Source: Providencia sneebia DSM 19967 (GTDB lineage: Bacteria > Pseudomonadota > Gammaproteobacteria > Enterobacterales > Enterobacteriaceae). Taken from it: a stretch of DNA of 37,449 bases. This document shows positions 7,691-14,861 of the stretch, one piece after another. The stretch spans positions 2,647,405 through 2,684,853 of the forward strand of contig NZ_CM001773.1 in assembly GCF_000314895.2 (NCBI RefSeq), in the 5' to 3' direction. The first letter of the stretch is position 1; the number at the start of each line of letters is the position of its first letter. Under the pieces are notes generated by a model. The model saw nothing but the letters and a program-made list of their open reading frames with translations. It was not told the DNA's origin and ran no database searches. Made by a program: the position numbers and the translations under genes.

Positions 7691-7956
7691 TTGGAATAAT
7701 TCTTGGAATATTTTGTTGTTCGAAATGGTGTTTGTGGAGGTATACGCTGAGAGTGTATGCATTCAGGTTCCCCATGCGAGTTAGCCAATCAGCCTTGGCA
7801 TTCCCCACAATGAAAACCCGACTCGCTTTAATGCTGCTATGTGAAAGATAGAAGCTGGCAAATAGAGTTTTCATTGTCCGAATGAGATTAATCAAATAGC
7901 AACCATTTAATATAGACCATTTCTTTTTAAATTAATGAGCTATATTCATTGAAACA

Positions 7957-7984
7957 TTGCTCGATTTATTTCACTTATTATAAA
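7957..7984 (+). promoter_or_regulatory. Possible plus-strand promoter before an orphan terminator
   Basis: TTGCTC (7957-7962), 16 bases, TATAAA (7979-7984). Transcripts would start near 7991 and end at the terminator at 8010-8040, giving a short RNA with no frame. The same AT-rich hexamer read on the other strand is TATAAT, so direction is uncertain. Confidence 0.25.
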
Positions 7985-8009
7985 GCCTCATCAATTTATC
8001 CCTTATTTA

Positions 8010-8040
8010 GCCACCTACACTCCAGAGGTGGCATTTTTTT
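8010..8040 (+). terminator. Orphan plus-strand terminator
   Basis: GCCACCT (8010-8016) and AGGTGGC (8026-8032) form a perfect seven-pair stem with a nine-base loop, followed by A and seven T residues. No plus-strand gene ends nearby, so it either ends a small RNA or shields the late region from opposite transcription. Confidence 0.75.
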
Positions 8041-8065
8041 ACCCTGAATCCCCAAAAAGAACAAT

Positions 8066-8103
8066 AAAAAAACCCGTTAATAGCACAGCACACTATTAAC
8101 AGG
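8066..8103 (-). terminator. Strong minus-strand terminator downstream of Q
   Basis: On the complement GTTAATAG and CTATTAAC (8076-8083 and 8093-8100) pair perfectly, extended by GG/CC, and are followed by seven T residues (8066-8072). It ends the early-right transcript after Q. Confidence 0.8.
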
Positions 8104-8274
8104 CAAAATAAGGTACGGCTTTAATTTCTTGGTTATCGCCTTATCAATATAGCTTATAAGGTGATTTGTGCAAGTAGCTATAAACAAAAAAACCGTATAG
8201 CAAGGTTATATACAATTTAGGCAACATATCAAATTAGCATTAAATATGGCCTATTTTGTTCGTTTTTGCAAGTA

Positions 8275-8940
8275 TTATGATGTTAAATTGCAAGAACGTG
8301 ACTCATTTCTAATATTTGAAACCGACAATAAAACCTCACGATCTATCCGCTCTACAATAGAAACCAACATAGTCCAATGATCCCGATATATCTCTGACCA
8401 TGTTGACTTACTGACGCCAACTAATTTTGCTAATGCTGTATCGGTATATTTATCAAGTGTTAGGATCTCCCCAAACCTTGAAGCGGTATCTTGTGCCGCT
8501 AACCATACCAATTGCATTAATCTGGCCGTTACCTTTTTGGTGATCCGTTTCCCTGATAGTGAGGGTTTAAACTGCTCCCACACGTAATTACATATTTCTA
8601 CTTGATGGTTATAATCCAAATCATATGCATAACAGTACAACAGCCATGCCTTATGAGCTTCATCTAACTTATTAACAGCACGACGCCATGAACTAAGACA
8701 GAATGTTATTTCCAATATTGGTGGCATCGGTGATTTACTTATTCGTGTTTCAGTACACTTAACAGGATCCGATTCACGTATTGCTCCTGTACTATCACGC
8801 ATTTTATTTCTTTTAAATCGACTTGTTCTTACTAATGCAGCACCTTGAAAAGCATCTAATTGCCCTTTAGTTCCTCCGTTAATATTGGCTAATGCTAAGG
8901 TTACATTTGCCCGAAGATATTCTAAATATTGATAATTCAT
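8275..8940 (-). CDS. Antitermination protein Q
   Basis: 221 aa from ATG 8940, with GGAGATAACGGC before it. The opening MNYQYLEYLRANVTLALANI and the middle block (LLYCYAYDLDY, then VWEQFKPSLSGKRI) fit the AntitermQ family of lambdoid phages. The C-terminal part holds a helix-turn-helix-like segment (ALAKLVGVSKSTWSEIYRDH). Q binds at the late promoter and lets RNA polymerase pass terminators to express lysis and structural genes. The non-coding control region and terminators directly downstream match this role. Confidence 0.88.
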   Translation of the reverse strand: MNYQYLEYLRANVTLALANINGGTKGQLDAFQGAALVRTSRFKRNKMRDSTGAIRESDPVKCTETRISKSPMPPILEITFCLSSWRRAVNKLDEAHKAWLLYCYAYDLDYNHQVEICNYVWEQFKPSLSGKRITKKVTARLMQLVWLAAQDTASRFGEILTLDKYTDTALAKLVGVSKSTWSEIYRDHWTMLVSIVERIDREVLLSVSNIRNESRSCNLTS

Positions 8941-8962
8941 GCCGTTATCTCCTGCTGTCACA

Positions 8963-9502
8963 TTAACCTAATACACCTAGGGCAAATGCCTTATTTACCA
9001 ATTTAATAAAAAACTCTATTTGAGTTCCGTGCTCTTTTTCCCACTCTTTCGGGTCTCGGTGTAACTCACTATGATCTACCCGACATAAAGGAATGACAAA
9101 AAAGTCGTGGGGCTTTGTTCCCATACCGCTAAGACCATAATCAATAATATGATGAGCATCATCCGCTACATCACCACATACACAGCAAGGTTGAGATTTA
9201 ACCCATTGCAGGTATTTATCATTAGTCCAGCGCTGAGGCTTTGGCTTTTTCATAAAGCTGGCTGGTGGTTCGGGATCTACCGCTAAATCTAAAATGGGTT
9301 TTGATAACCGTTCATCATTAAGAGCGTCGCTGAAGTAGTGTTGAGAAACAGAAATTAAGCCTGAGGGTTTATGACTTAGCTCCTCAGGTAAACTCATCAG
9401 CAACATACGGCCGCTGAACATATTGATATGAGAACCCGGCTTAAATATTACTGCATTGATTTCAGGAACGGGGATTGGAGTTAATATCCATTGATGAGAC
9501 AT
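8963..9502 (-). CDS. DUF968 (HNH-like recombination-associated) phage protein
   Basis: 179 aa from ATG 9502 behind AGGGGAATAGC; the upstream in-frame extension overlaps rusA and is not used. The C-terminal half has CCVCGDVADDAHHIIDYGLS followed by PLCRVDHSELH: paired Cys and His typical of the DUF968 HNH-like zinc domain. Genes of this family are placed beside rusA in many lambdoid phages and are presumed to act on DNA during recombination. The N-terminal half (about 1-90) is variable. Confidence 0.85.
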   Translation of the reverse strand: MSHQWILTPIPVPEINAVIFKPGSHINMFSGRMLLMSLPEELSHKPSGLISVSQHYFSDALNDERLSKPILDLAVDPEPPASFMKKPKPQRWTNDKYLQWVKSQPCCVCGDVADDAHHIIDYGLSGMGTKPHDFFVIPLCRVDHSELHRDPKEWEKEHGTQIEFFIKLVNKAFALGVLG

Positions 9503-9503
9503 G

Positions 9504-9881
9504 CTATTCCCCTGCGCTTTCATGTGGCGTGATGGTGATTTCAAATCGACCGCCTTTGACAACTTCGCCCCACTCAATTTCTACTCGTTTAACCTGAGCG
9601 TCATCTTTCCAAACTCCAGCATGGGTTAATGCATCAAAAGGTGCTTTCAAGTAGTTATCAGTATCCATGCGTCGCTTACTTGGTGGATGCATTTTTACCG
9701 TCACAGTCACTAGATCGGTAATCGCACTTGGTCTTTTGCGTAGCTGCGTATAGATAGATGCCATTGCATTTACCCTAAATGCTCTCCCCTTTGCGCTAAT
9801 TAATGTTTTACCGTTAATATTCCGCCAGCAAGCATTCACACTAGGTGGAAAAGGTAGGATGAGACTTAAAGATCGAGACAT
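9504..9881 (-). CDS. rusA: Holliday junction resolvase RusA
   Basis: 125 aa, the normal length. RusA resolves Holliday junctions by paired nicks. The catalytic block RRMDTDNYLKAPFDALTHAG with WKDDAQV matches the RusA acidic triad and lysine (Asp73, Asp75, Lys79, Asp94 here). The N-terminus (LPFPPSVNACWR) also fits. Its start overlaps the preceding zinc-ribbon gene by 16 bases, and it is followed by DUF968, the usual nin-region arrangement. Confidence 0.93.
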   Translation of the reverse strand: MSRSLSLILPFPPSVNACWRNINGKTLISAKGRAFRVNAMASIYTQLRKRPSAITDLVTVTVKMHPPSKRRMDTDNYLKAPFDALTHAGVWKDDAQVKRVEIEWGEVVKGGRFEITITPHESAGE

Positions 9882-10249
9882 ATTTGACCTCCACCACGGA
9901 TAACAGATAGATGATTACCTTTAGCTGAATTGAACTTGGCATAGTGAGCTTGGCGATAAATTTTAACCTGCCCAATGTCATCAAATATATAATGGCGACC
10001 AAAGCCTATTTCCTGACTTTCGCAAATAGGGCAATAGTCAATTGATTCACAACCACCTGAGCGTCCCTTGCGCCAGTGAAGATTTCCATGGAAAGTGGAA
10101 CAACTTGCACACATAGGAGCATCGCAAGTGTAAGCCGATGATAATCGGGATAATACGCCACTATCATTTCGCCCACCGATGTAGCAAATAACGCCATCAC
10201 AAAGCAAATCAGCATTGCCACCACAGAACATGCACTTATTGCCAACCAT
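9866..10249 (-). CDS. Cys-rich phage protein, probable zinc-binding
   Basis: 127 aa with pairs CMFC, CDAPMCASC and CPIC, suggesting two zinc sites, and a basic middle part. Its start overlaps the end of the Lar-like gene by 14 bases, so it is translated as part of the same operon. I do not recognise a named family. A 79-aa frame in the other register here is a shadow. Confidence 0.65.
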   Translation of the reverse strand: MVGNKCMFCGGNADLLCDGVICYIGGRNDSGVLSRLSSAYTCDAPMCASCSTFHGNLHWRKGRSGGCESIDYCPICESQEIGFGRHYIFDDIGQVKIYRQAHYAKFNSAKGNHLSVIRGGGQICLDL

Positions 10250-10424
10250 TTGTCACCACCCTATTCCAAATTGCTACTGCTGATGGCTTATCATTTACAG
10301 CGGGGCCTTTTGCACCGCAGCTGTGGCAATAAACATAAAACCAAGTGCGGTACTCAAGAGTTTGAATGTGTAGATCTTCACTGCCGCACTTACACTGGTG
10401 GATTTCTGGTATTTTGTTTTTCAT
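10236..10424 (-). CDS. Lar-like restriction alleviation zinc-ribbon protein
   Basis: 62 aa. CKCGSEDL, then WFYVYCHSCGAKGPA, then AVAIWNRV is the two-CxxC zinc-ribbon and C-terminal W-N pattern of the Lar family. Rac prophage Lar relieves EcoKI restriction by modulating the enzyme, though many short phage members of this family are untested. Start overlaps the previous stop as TAATG. Confidence 0.8.
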   Translation of the reverse strand: MKNKIPEIHQCKCGSEDLHIQTLEYRTWFYVYCHSCGAKGPAVNDKPSAVAIWNRVVTNGWQ

Positions 10425-10768
10425 TATCTAACTTCTGCCAGCAACGCATCGAATTTTAATATCAATGGGTTATGTGTTGTCATTAACTCTTTAATGTCAC
10501 ACTTAATGTATGACTTTGTTTTAACTTCATGTTTTTTAATTTCTTTATATTTATTTGGTACTTTTTCGTAAGCATTCTGCTGAAGAACATAAACAATCAA
10601 CGTTCCTATCTTCCGGTCAGTTTTTACTACAGCGCCAACTTTGAGTAAAAACGCTAACGTATGCTTTGTGTGACTATCAGATGATGCGTATATACTTTTG
10701 ATATTCTTAGTTGTTATTTCGTTACCTGCTTTAAAATCACTTACGATTCGTAGATATAATGGATTCAC
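10424..10768 (-). CDS. Hypothetical phage protein, possible winged helix
   Basis: 114 aa starting at GTG 10768, directly after GGGAGG. The first 60 residues (YASSDSHTKHTLAFLLKVGA, then VVKTDRKIGTLIVYVLQ) look like a winged-helix fold, with a helix pair and a beta wing; this is only a pattern judgement. The GTG overlaps the true end of dam (GTGA), which supports both the start codon and the frameshift reading of dam. Confidence 0.55.
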   Translation of the reverse strand: MNPLYLRIVSDFKAGNEITTKNIKSIYASSDSHTKHTLAFLLKVGAVVKTDRKIGTLIVYVLQQNAYEKVPNKYKEIKKHEVKTKSYIKCDIKELMTTHNPLILKFDALLAEVR

Positions 10769-11297
10769 GCTTCCTCCCCTAGAATAGATTTGCCTATTTC
10801 CTGAAGTCGGTTTTTTGATACATGACTTCCATGCGCTTTTGGCTCTACAAATGGACGCCAGATAAGAAACATTGACCCTTTGCTATTGCCTTTTTCTCTT
10901 TACCCGTATTCGGATCAACAAAATTAATTCGGCCATCAATGACAGTTCGTATTTCATCGACGGTTTTTAGTGCTAATGAGTACCAAGATGTCGACTTATC
11001 AGCAGGTAATAGCATCACTATTGGTTGGTTCTGTTTCTTGTATTGCTCAGCGGCTTTGATAATCCACGGTTTAATATTGCTGTAAGGGGGATTACACCAA
11101 ATAGCACCATGACTTACCCAATCACTATTTAATGCATCCTGCTCTGGTGTTATGAAGTATGAACACAGAGCATTTTGTTCATTTGCTGCAGCATCCAACC
11201 AAAAACCAAACTCAAGCGTTAAGGCTTCAAATAGCCATTGGGGTGTTTGCCAGCAATCTTTATCTTCAGGTGCGGTGTTACTGGAATGAATAGCCAT
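10765..11297 (-). pseudogene. Phage N6-adenine methyltransferase (Dam) with a frameshift
   Basis: From ATG 11297 the frame gives the phage Dam domain: DCWQTPQWLFEALTLEFGFW, the catalytic WCNPPYSNI (DPPY-type) near residue 68, and the LLPADKSTSWY block. After GKEKK near residue 132 the frame goes wrong and stops at 10845. The minus-one frame continues with the expected family ending (GNSKGSMFLIWRP and on to KAHGSHVS), stopping at 10765. One missing A in the A5 run (about 10896-10900) explains it; the restored protein is 177 aa. The core active site is intact but the conserved C-terminal 45 residues would be replaced by a short wrong tail. Confidence 0.82.
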
Positions 11298-11542
11298 CAG
11301 ATAGCACCTCGCTGCTGGTGGTATTCTGCATAGATCCGAATAACCGCATATCGCTCTTGAACACTGAAATTGCCTTCGTAGCGCACTAGGCTGAACTTTC
11401 TACACATCACGAGGCAGTAACGAGAGTCATTCCAATCTTTACGTAATTTTCGAATAACCCACCAGCGGCGCACTTGATGAAATGTGGCAATAAGACCAAA
11501 TACATCAGTACCATAAACATCCTTCGATTCGCTATGCATCAT
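11297..11542 (-). CDS. Hypothetical early-right phage protein
   Basis: 81 aa from ATG 11542 (or ATG 11539), overlapping the stop of the replication gene as ATGATG with AGAGGTG before it. It is rich in Arg, Trp and Tyr (VRRWWVIRKLRKDW) with one Cys, suggesting a small nucleic-acid-associated protein. The stop abuts the dam start. No family recognised. Confidence 0.6.
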   Translation of the reverse strand: MMHSESKDVYGTDVFGLIATFHQVRRWWVIRKLRKDWNDSRYCLVMCRKFSLVRYEGNFSVQERYAVIRIYAEYHQQRGAI

Positions 11543-12636
11543 GCCGACACCTCTTTCGCTGCTTGCTCTGCTGCTTTTTGCCAGATTGAGATCCACGTTT
11601 TGCGCCCCATAAACTCATTCATTCTGCGTATTCCAGCATTGCCAGCTAATTTTGCCGCAATCTCTTCAGTACGATTTTGCGGCTTAGAGTGTGAACAAAT
11701 AATTCGGGTAAATGCTGATTCACGCTCAACAGGATCAACCTTGACGCCTTGATTTGCTGGCTCTTGGCTCTTGACGGTTAAATCATCAAATTTTTCACGT
11801 AGCTTGCGAGGGCTTAAAATATTTTTGTACCAGAATGAATCTTGGTTAGCCCAGCGGAACAAGTGCCAGATTTGTTCGTGAGTGCGACCGTCAATATCTC
11901 GCATTAAACGAATATCGTTAGCCCAGTCAGCGTAGTTAGGCTCTTTAGCGGTCGGGTTAATGATCTTAATTTTCTCAAACATGTGTTTTGCACAGTCCAA
12001 ATCTCGTTGAGTACCCCATAGTTGACCGTTAGGACTGTGAATAACGGCTTCTGGATTAATTTTTATAGAACCACCAGCCGACCCGTTGCGGGATTCGCCA
12101 GAATTCTGCAACGAAGAGGATTTATTCTCTGTAGTAATCTCTGAAGTATTCTCTGTTGTACTCTCTGTAAGATCAGGGCAATTTGACCCGTTCGATGAGG
12201 TCACTTTTGCCCTATTCGAGCGGTTCATTTTGCGCTGTTCGATTGGGTCAATTTGACCTATTCGAGAAGCTTCGGCTGACCCGTTCGATGAGTTCAATTT
12301 GACCTCATCGGCAAGTAACGCATGTTCATAATTTATTGAGTAATAATTTGTGCGGTCATGAGTGCGTTTATTGATTTGCTCAATGTTTAACACGCCCAAT
12401 TTTTTTAAATTGTTAAAGCCACGCTTAATTGTCGACTCAGATAAATACGGGAACTGCTCACGCCATTCTTCAATAGTGTTATAAACCCAGCGACGACCAT
12501 TGTGATCTACACCTGATGTTGTTTCAGACAACCAGTATTGAACCTGCTGAAGCAACAATGCCTCATTTAAACCCAAGCGTACTGCAAGTTCAGGTATCAC
12601 TATTTGCGGGCGAGTTTTTAGTATTAATAAGCTCAT
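11539..12636 (-). CDS. Phage replication initiator, lambda O-like
   Basis: 365 aa. Residues about 1-100 form a winged-helix replication domain (LNEALLLQQVQYWLSET, then FPYLSESTIKRGFNNLKKLG). Residues 115-190 are low-complexity (Asn/Ser/Thr/Glu). A C-terminal helical domain follows (about 205-365) with DWANDIRLMRDIDGRTHEQI. O-type proteins bind iterons within their own gene and recruit host helicase machinery. The low-complexity part is encoded by DNA carrying five regular repeats (12182-12310). No P-like helicase loader gene follows within the window, so recruitment of DnaB may be done by this protein's own C-terminus. Confidence 0.78.
   Translation of the reverse strand: MSLLILKTRPQIVIPELAVRLGLNEALLLQQVQYWLSETTSGVDHNGRRWVYNTIEEWREQFPYLSESTIKRGFNNLKKLGVLNIEQINKRTHDRTNYYSINYEHALLADEVKLNSSNGSAEASRIGQIDPIEQRKMNRSNRAKVTSSNGSNCPDLTESTTENTSEITTENKSSSLQNSGESRNGSAGGSIKINPEAVIHSPNGQLWGTQRDLDCAKHMFEKIKIINPTAKEPNYADWANDIRLMRDIDGRTHEQIWHLFRWANQDSFWYKNILSPRKLREKFDDLTVKSQEPANQGVKVDPVERESAFTRIICSHSKPQNRTEEIAAKLAGNAGIRRMNEFMGRKTWISIWQKAAEQAAKEVSA
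12182..12310. other. Phage replication origin iterons inside the O-like gene
   Basis: TTCGA cores recur at 12191, 12215, 12238, 12261 and 12284, spaced 24, 23, 23 and 23 bases. Most sit in the context GACC(C/T)(G/A)TTCGA followed by a GTTCA or GGTCA box and TTTTG. This is the layout of lambda-type origin iterons, placed in the linker-coding part of the initiator gene. Confidence 0.75.
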
Positions 12637-12815
12637 TCAATCACCCTTGTATATTGTTCTTTGAATTTAAGCAGTGGCTCGAAGAGTTCATGTTCATAGT
12701 CGTCGCGCAAGAATATGACCCACTGCTTTTGTTTGTCATAACGAATGACACGAACGCGGCGCCCCCGCTTATCCAAATAAATGCGATCAAGGTTATTAGC
12801 ACTTTCATTGCTCAC
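12633..12815 (-). CDS. DUF4222 phage protein
   Basis: 60 aa read from GTG 12815 after AGAGAGG; the longer frame upstream runs through the preceding gene. The block RIYLDKRGRRVRVIRYDKQK followed by LRDDYEHELFEPLLKFKEQY matches the DUF4222 pattern of small beta-rich lambdoid proteins. Its end overlaps the replication gene start by four bases. Role unknown. Confidence 0.7.
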   Translation of the reverse strand: MSNESANNLDRIYLDKRGRRVRVIRYDKQKQWVIFLRDDYEHELFEPLLKFKEQYTRVIE

Positions 12816-12996
12816 TGACCTCTCTCCCGCTAGTCGCGTTAAAGTCATCTAACAACCACTGAAGAAATTGGTAGTTAATTTCTTCATAGCCTTCTGGTAA
12901 CTTAAGCTCATACATCAAACGACAAGTGTTATCGCTTTCCTTGAAAAAAATAGCTTTCACTTGCGGACGACTATGTAAATTCGTTACACTACTCAT
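12805..12996 (-). CDS. Hypothetical 63-aa phage protein
   Basis: ATG 12996 lies behind TGTGGAGTTAATTAGC. The product (MSSVTNLHSRPQVKAIFFKE...) is acidic at the C-terminus with aromatic residues (INYQFLQWLLDDF). It is the gene between the CII-like regulator and DUF4222. No family recognised. The leader carries a 16-base string also present before the RdgC gene (15500-15515). Confidence 0.55.
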   Translation of the reverse strand: MSSVTNLHSRPQVKAIFFKESDNTCRLMYELKLPEGYEEINYQFLQWLLDDFNATSGREVSEQ

Positions 12997-13074
12997 GCTA
13001 ATTAACTCCACAAATGTTGTTAGCACTCGACGCCTCGGACCGCATATCTGGGGCGTCACCCTTTCTTGTGATAA

Positions 13075-13536
13075 TCATTGTTGTTTAATTCCATAGACCG
13101 TTTTAAGTGACTCAATAAACCCTGCGGCATAACCGAATACTTTTGCAGATTTGCGGTCTATTGCCCTGATCTCATCGTCAGTCAACTCACCATCCGCAAT
13201 ACTTTCTTGGATAAGAACAGATAAAGCCCCTTGCATAGCGCCTAACTTCATTCGAATATCAAATAATTCGACCTGATCTAAATTTTCAGGCTCAATTTTG
13301 GTTGCTGGGGTGATGCCATGACGCTCCATGTGATACTCCACCAGCAGAGTCGTTTTTGATAAATCTTCCATAGCTTCTAATTCATCATGTTCGAAGAATC
13401 GACAGCCGTTCTTTTCGTACAACTTGTTGTTGAAGGTAGTTTCAGAAATACCCAGCGCACCCGCCATTGCCGAACGACCACCGGGGAATGCTTTACACAT
13501 TTCTTTCACAACTTCTTTTGGTGTTTGTTTGCACAT
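13075..13536 (-). CDS. CII/YmfL-like regulatory protein
   Basis: 153 aa. GGRSAMAGALGISETTFNNK is a helix-turn-helix of the YmfL/CP76 (CII-like) class; FFEHDELEAMEDLSKTTLLV follows as in that family. The C-terminal half (about 90-150) is helical and may mediate tetramer formation. Located directly after cro in the early-right operon, where lambda has cII, it probably takes part in the lysis-lysogeny decision. Confidence 0.8.
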   Translation of the reverse strand: MCKQTPKEVVKEMCKAFPGGRSAMAGALGISETTFNNKLYEKNGCRFFEHDELEAMEDLSKTTLLVEYHMERHGITPATKIEPENLDQVELFDIRMKLGAMQGALSVLIQESIADGELTDDEIRAIDRKSAKVFGYAAGFIESLKTVYGIKQQ

Positions 13537-13586
13537 ATCTACAATTCCGTTGTTGTTCTTGTAGTTAACTCAATTGGCTAGTTTTG

Positions 13587-13807
13587 TTATTGTTTGCTTG
13601 TTCCTATTAACTCATATAGATCTGGACGTATTTCATGTGGTGAAACTGCATTATTTGTAGCTTTCACAATAGGCATAACTAATCTTGCATCTACACCACC
13701 GCCATGAAGCCAGCGCCAAACTGTTGGCTGACTCACGCCACATAAGTCAGCTAATTTTTTTGCCCCCCGGCAATATCAATTGCTTTTTGAATTGCTTTGT
13801 TTTTCAT
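13587..13807 (-). pseudogene. Cro-like repressor with a frameshift
   Basis: From ATG 13807 (AAGGGG before it) the frame reads MKNKAIQKAIDIAGGQKN and hits TAG at once after an A7 run. The minus-one frame continues LADLCGVSQPTVWRWLHGGG and ends ELIGTSKQ at 13587. Together they make a standard 73-aa Cro/YdaS-type helix-turn-helix protein. One missing A (A8 to A7) explains the break, or ribosomal slippage at A AAA AAT. A Cro-less prophage could still be kept as a lysogen but would be poor at lytic growth. Confidence 0.8.
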
Positions 13808-13823
13808 TTTTTAACCCCTTAAG

Positions 13824-13882
13824 TATTATTGTGAGGCAATAATAGCAATGAGTATTAATTTATACAATAGCAATGAGGATTT
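13824..13882. promoter_or_regulatory. Right operator cluster between cro and cI
   Basis: A perfect inverted repeat TATTATTG / CAATAATA (13824-13844) is followed by two direct copies of ATAGCAATGAGKATT (13842-13857 and 13867-13882). The same motif occurs inverted, twice, in the left control region (14790-14824). The four copies flank cI on both sides, as expected for OR and OL. Confidence 0.7.
13839..13867 (-). promoter_or_regulatory. Early-right promoter (PR) for cro
   Basis: On the complement TTGTAT (13862-13867), 17 bases, TATTAT (13839-13844). It overlaps the operator repeats, so a bound repressor would block it. The transcript would start near 13832 with a short leader before the cro ATG at 13807. 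Confidence 0.65.
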
Positions 13883-13916
13883 GATTTTTAATACGCATAA
13901 CTATAAATTCGCATTC

Positions 13917-14510
13917 ATGAAAACGACACTGTCAGAACGCCTTCAAGAGGCTATGAAATACAGAGACAATATGACGCAAGCTGCTTTGGCTGAAGCGTCC
14001 GGCGTTGCTCAACCTACGATCTGGCGCTTAGCGAACGGGAAGGCCAAAGGCTCCGTCAAATTAGTTGATATAGCTAACGCACTAGGTGTGAATGTAGATT
14101 GGTTAGCAAATGGCACTGGTGAAATGGAAGGCTCCAGTGGCGAACAAAAATTCAGACTAGATAAATCTCTTAATATATCCGTTTGGAATGAATCTGGTGA
14201 AACTGATGATTACGTTATATCGCCGATGGGCAAGTCTTTACCTTCTTATCGAGCATATATACTAAATCGCAATACTGGATGCGCAGAGGCGCCGAACGGA
14301 AGTATCGCTATAGTAGATACGAATATAACGCCGGGAACTGGAGATCTGGTGATAGCACAAGTAAACAACTCTATATCTGTGTATAGGTTTTTAGATGGTG
14401 GTAGTCATGGATTCCTGTCTGTTGATGATAATAGAGTTCCATTAATTGATTTATCTTCATCCATATTTATTGGTGTTGTCGTTTTTCTGGTTCGAGACTT
14501 TAGGAGGTAG
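13917..14510 (+). CDS. CI-like prophage repressor with degenerate S24 domain
   Basis: 197 aa from ATG 13917; the longer frame from 13848 runs through the operators. The N-terminal helix-turn-helix is clear (AALAEASGVAQPTIWRLANG, residues 22-41). The C-terminal half has the fold signature of S24 repressors (PNGSIAIVD, then GDLVIAQVNNSISVYRF). The position of the nucleophilic Ser aligns with Thr120 and that of the Lys base with Tyr156, and no Ala-Gly or Cys-Gly bond is seen in the linker. RecA-stimulated self-cleavage therefore looks unlikely; induction may need an antirepressor. It is flanked by operators on both sides. Confidence 0.85.
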   Translation: MKTTLSERLQEAMKYRDNMTQAALAEASGVAQPTIWRLANGKAKGSVKLVDIANALGVNVDWLANGTGEMEGSSGEQKFRLDKSLNISVWNESGETDDYVISPMGKSLPSYRAYILNRNTGCAEAPNGSIAIVDTNITPGTGDLVIAQVNNSISVYRFLDGGSHGFLSVDDNRVPLIDLSSSIFIGVVVFLVRDFRR

Positions 14511-14789
14511 CTTGCTTTTTCTTTTCTGCTAACAAGCACTTCCTTATATTTTCCCGCTTCACTTCTTACCAAAACTATCACCATCGTTTCATTCCTCTCG
14601 AATATAACATTATAGATCTTGGTTTACCTGTTTATCTATACAGTAATTTATTTTATACTTTATATCCTGACGTGAAATTTGCAAGAATTATTCAATACAA
14701 AATTTAATACTATTAAGTATTACCTTTAATGAAATGAAAAATAAATCCTTTTATATCAATTAACTGCGTTTAATTTCGAAAATCATTAA
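14511..14789. other. AT-rich spacer between cI and the left promoter
   Basis: No frame with a ribosome site on either strand and no rex-like genes. An imperfect inverted repeat lies around 14703-14724 (TTAATACTATTAAGTATTA). Otherwise nothing recognisable. Confidence 0.4.
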
Positions 14790-14830
14790 ATATACTAATT
14801 GCTATATTTAATACTCATTGCTATATTTAA
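14790..14830 (+). promoter_or_regulatory. Left operator and promoter (OL/PL)
   Basis: Two inverted copies of the operator motif (14790-14805 and 14809-14824, reading ATAGCAATKAGTATW on the complement). A promoter TTGCTA (14799-14804), 17 bases, TATATT (14822-14827) lies across them. It would drive the plus-strand early-left operon, with repressor binding covering both hexamers. Confidence 0.65.
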
Positions 14831-14861
14831 CTTATCGATAAGATGAGAGATAAGGTAATTT

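Larger units (their letters stand above)
7516..8274. other. Late control region between Q and the lysis genes
   Basis: About 760 bases with no believable gene. The overlapping hydrophobic frames on the complement at 7554-7895 cover a terminator and lack ribosome sites. In lambdoid phages this place holds the late promoter and the Q-dependent terminator. Seen here: two minus-strand terminators, one plus-strand terminator, and a perfect TATAAT on the complement at 7977-7982 with a poor -35. Several inverted repeats are also present, for example CCTTAT / ATAAGG around 8140-8163. Confidence 0.5.

Noticed and set aside
7554..7895. Three overlapping hydrophobic/basic minus-strand frames
   Set aside because: They cover a terminator, overlap each other, lack ribosome sites and show no protein-like composition.
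10006..10245. 79-aa hydrophobic minus-strand frame
   Set aside because: Entirely inside the Cys-rich 127-aa gene in another register; that gene has the better start and zinc pairs.
13848..13916. N-terminal extension of cI
   Set aside because: The extension is translated operator DNA; the ATG at 13917 gives the normal repressor start.
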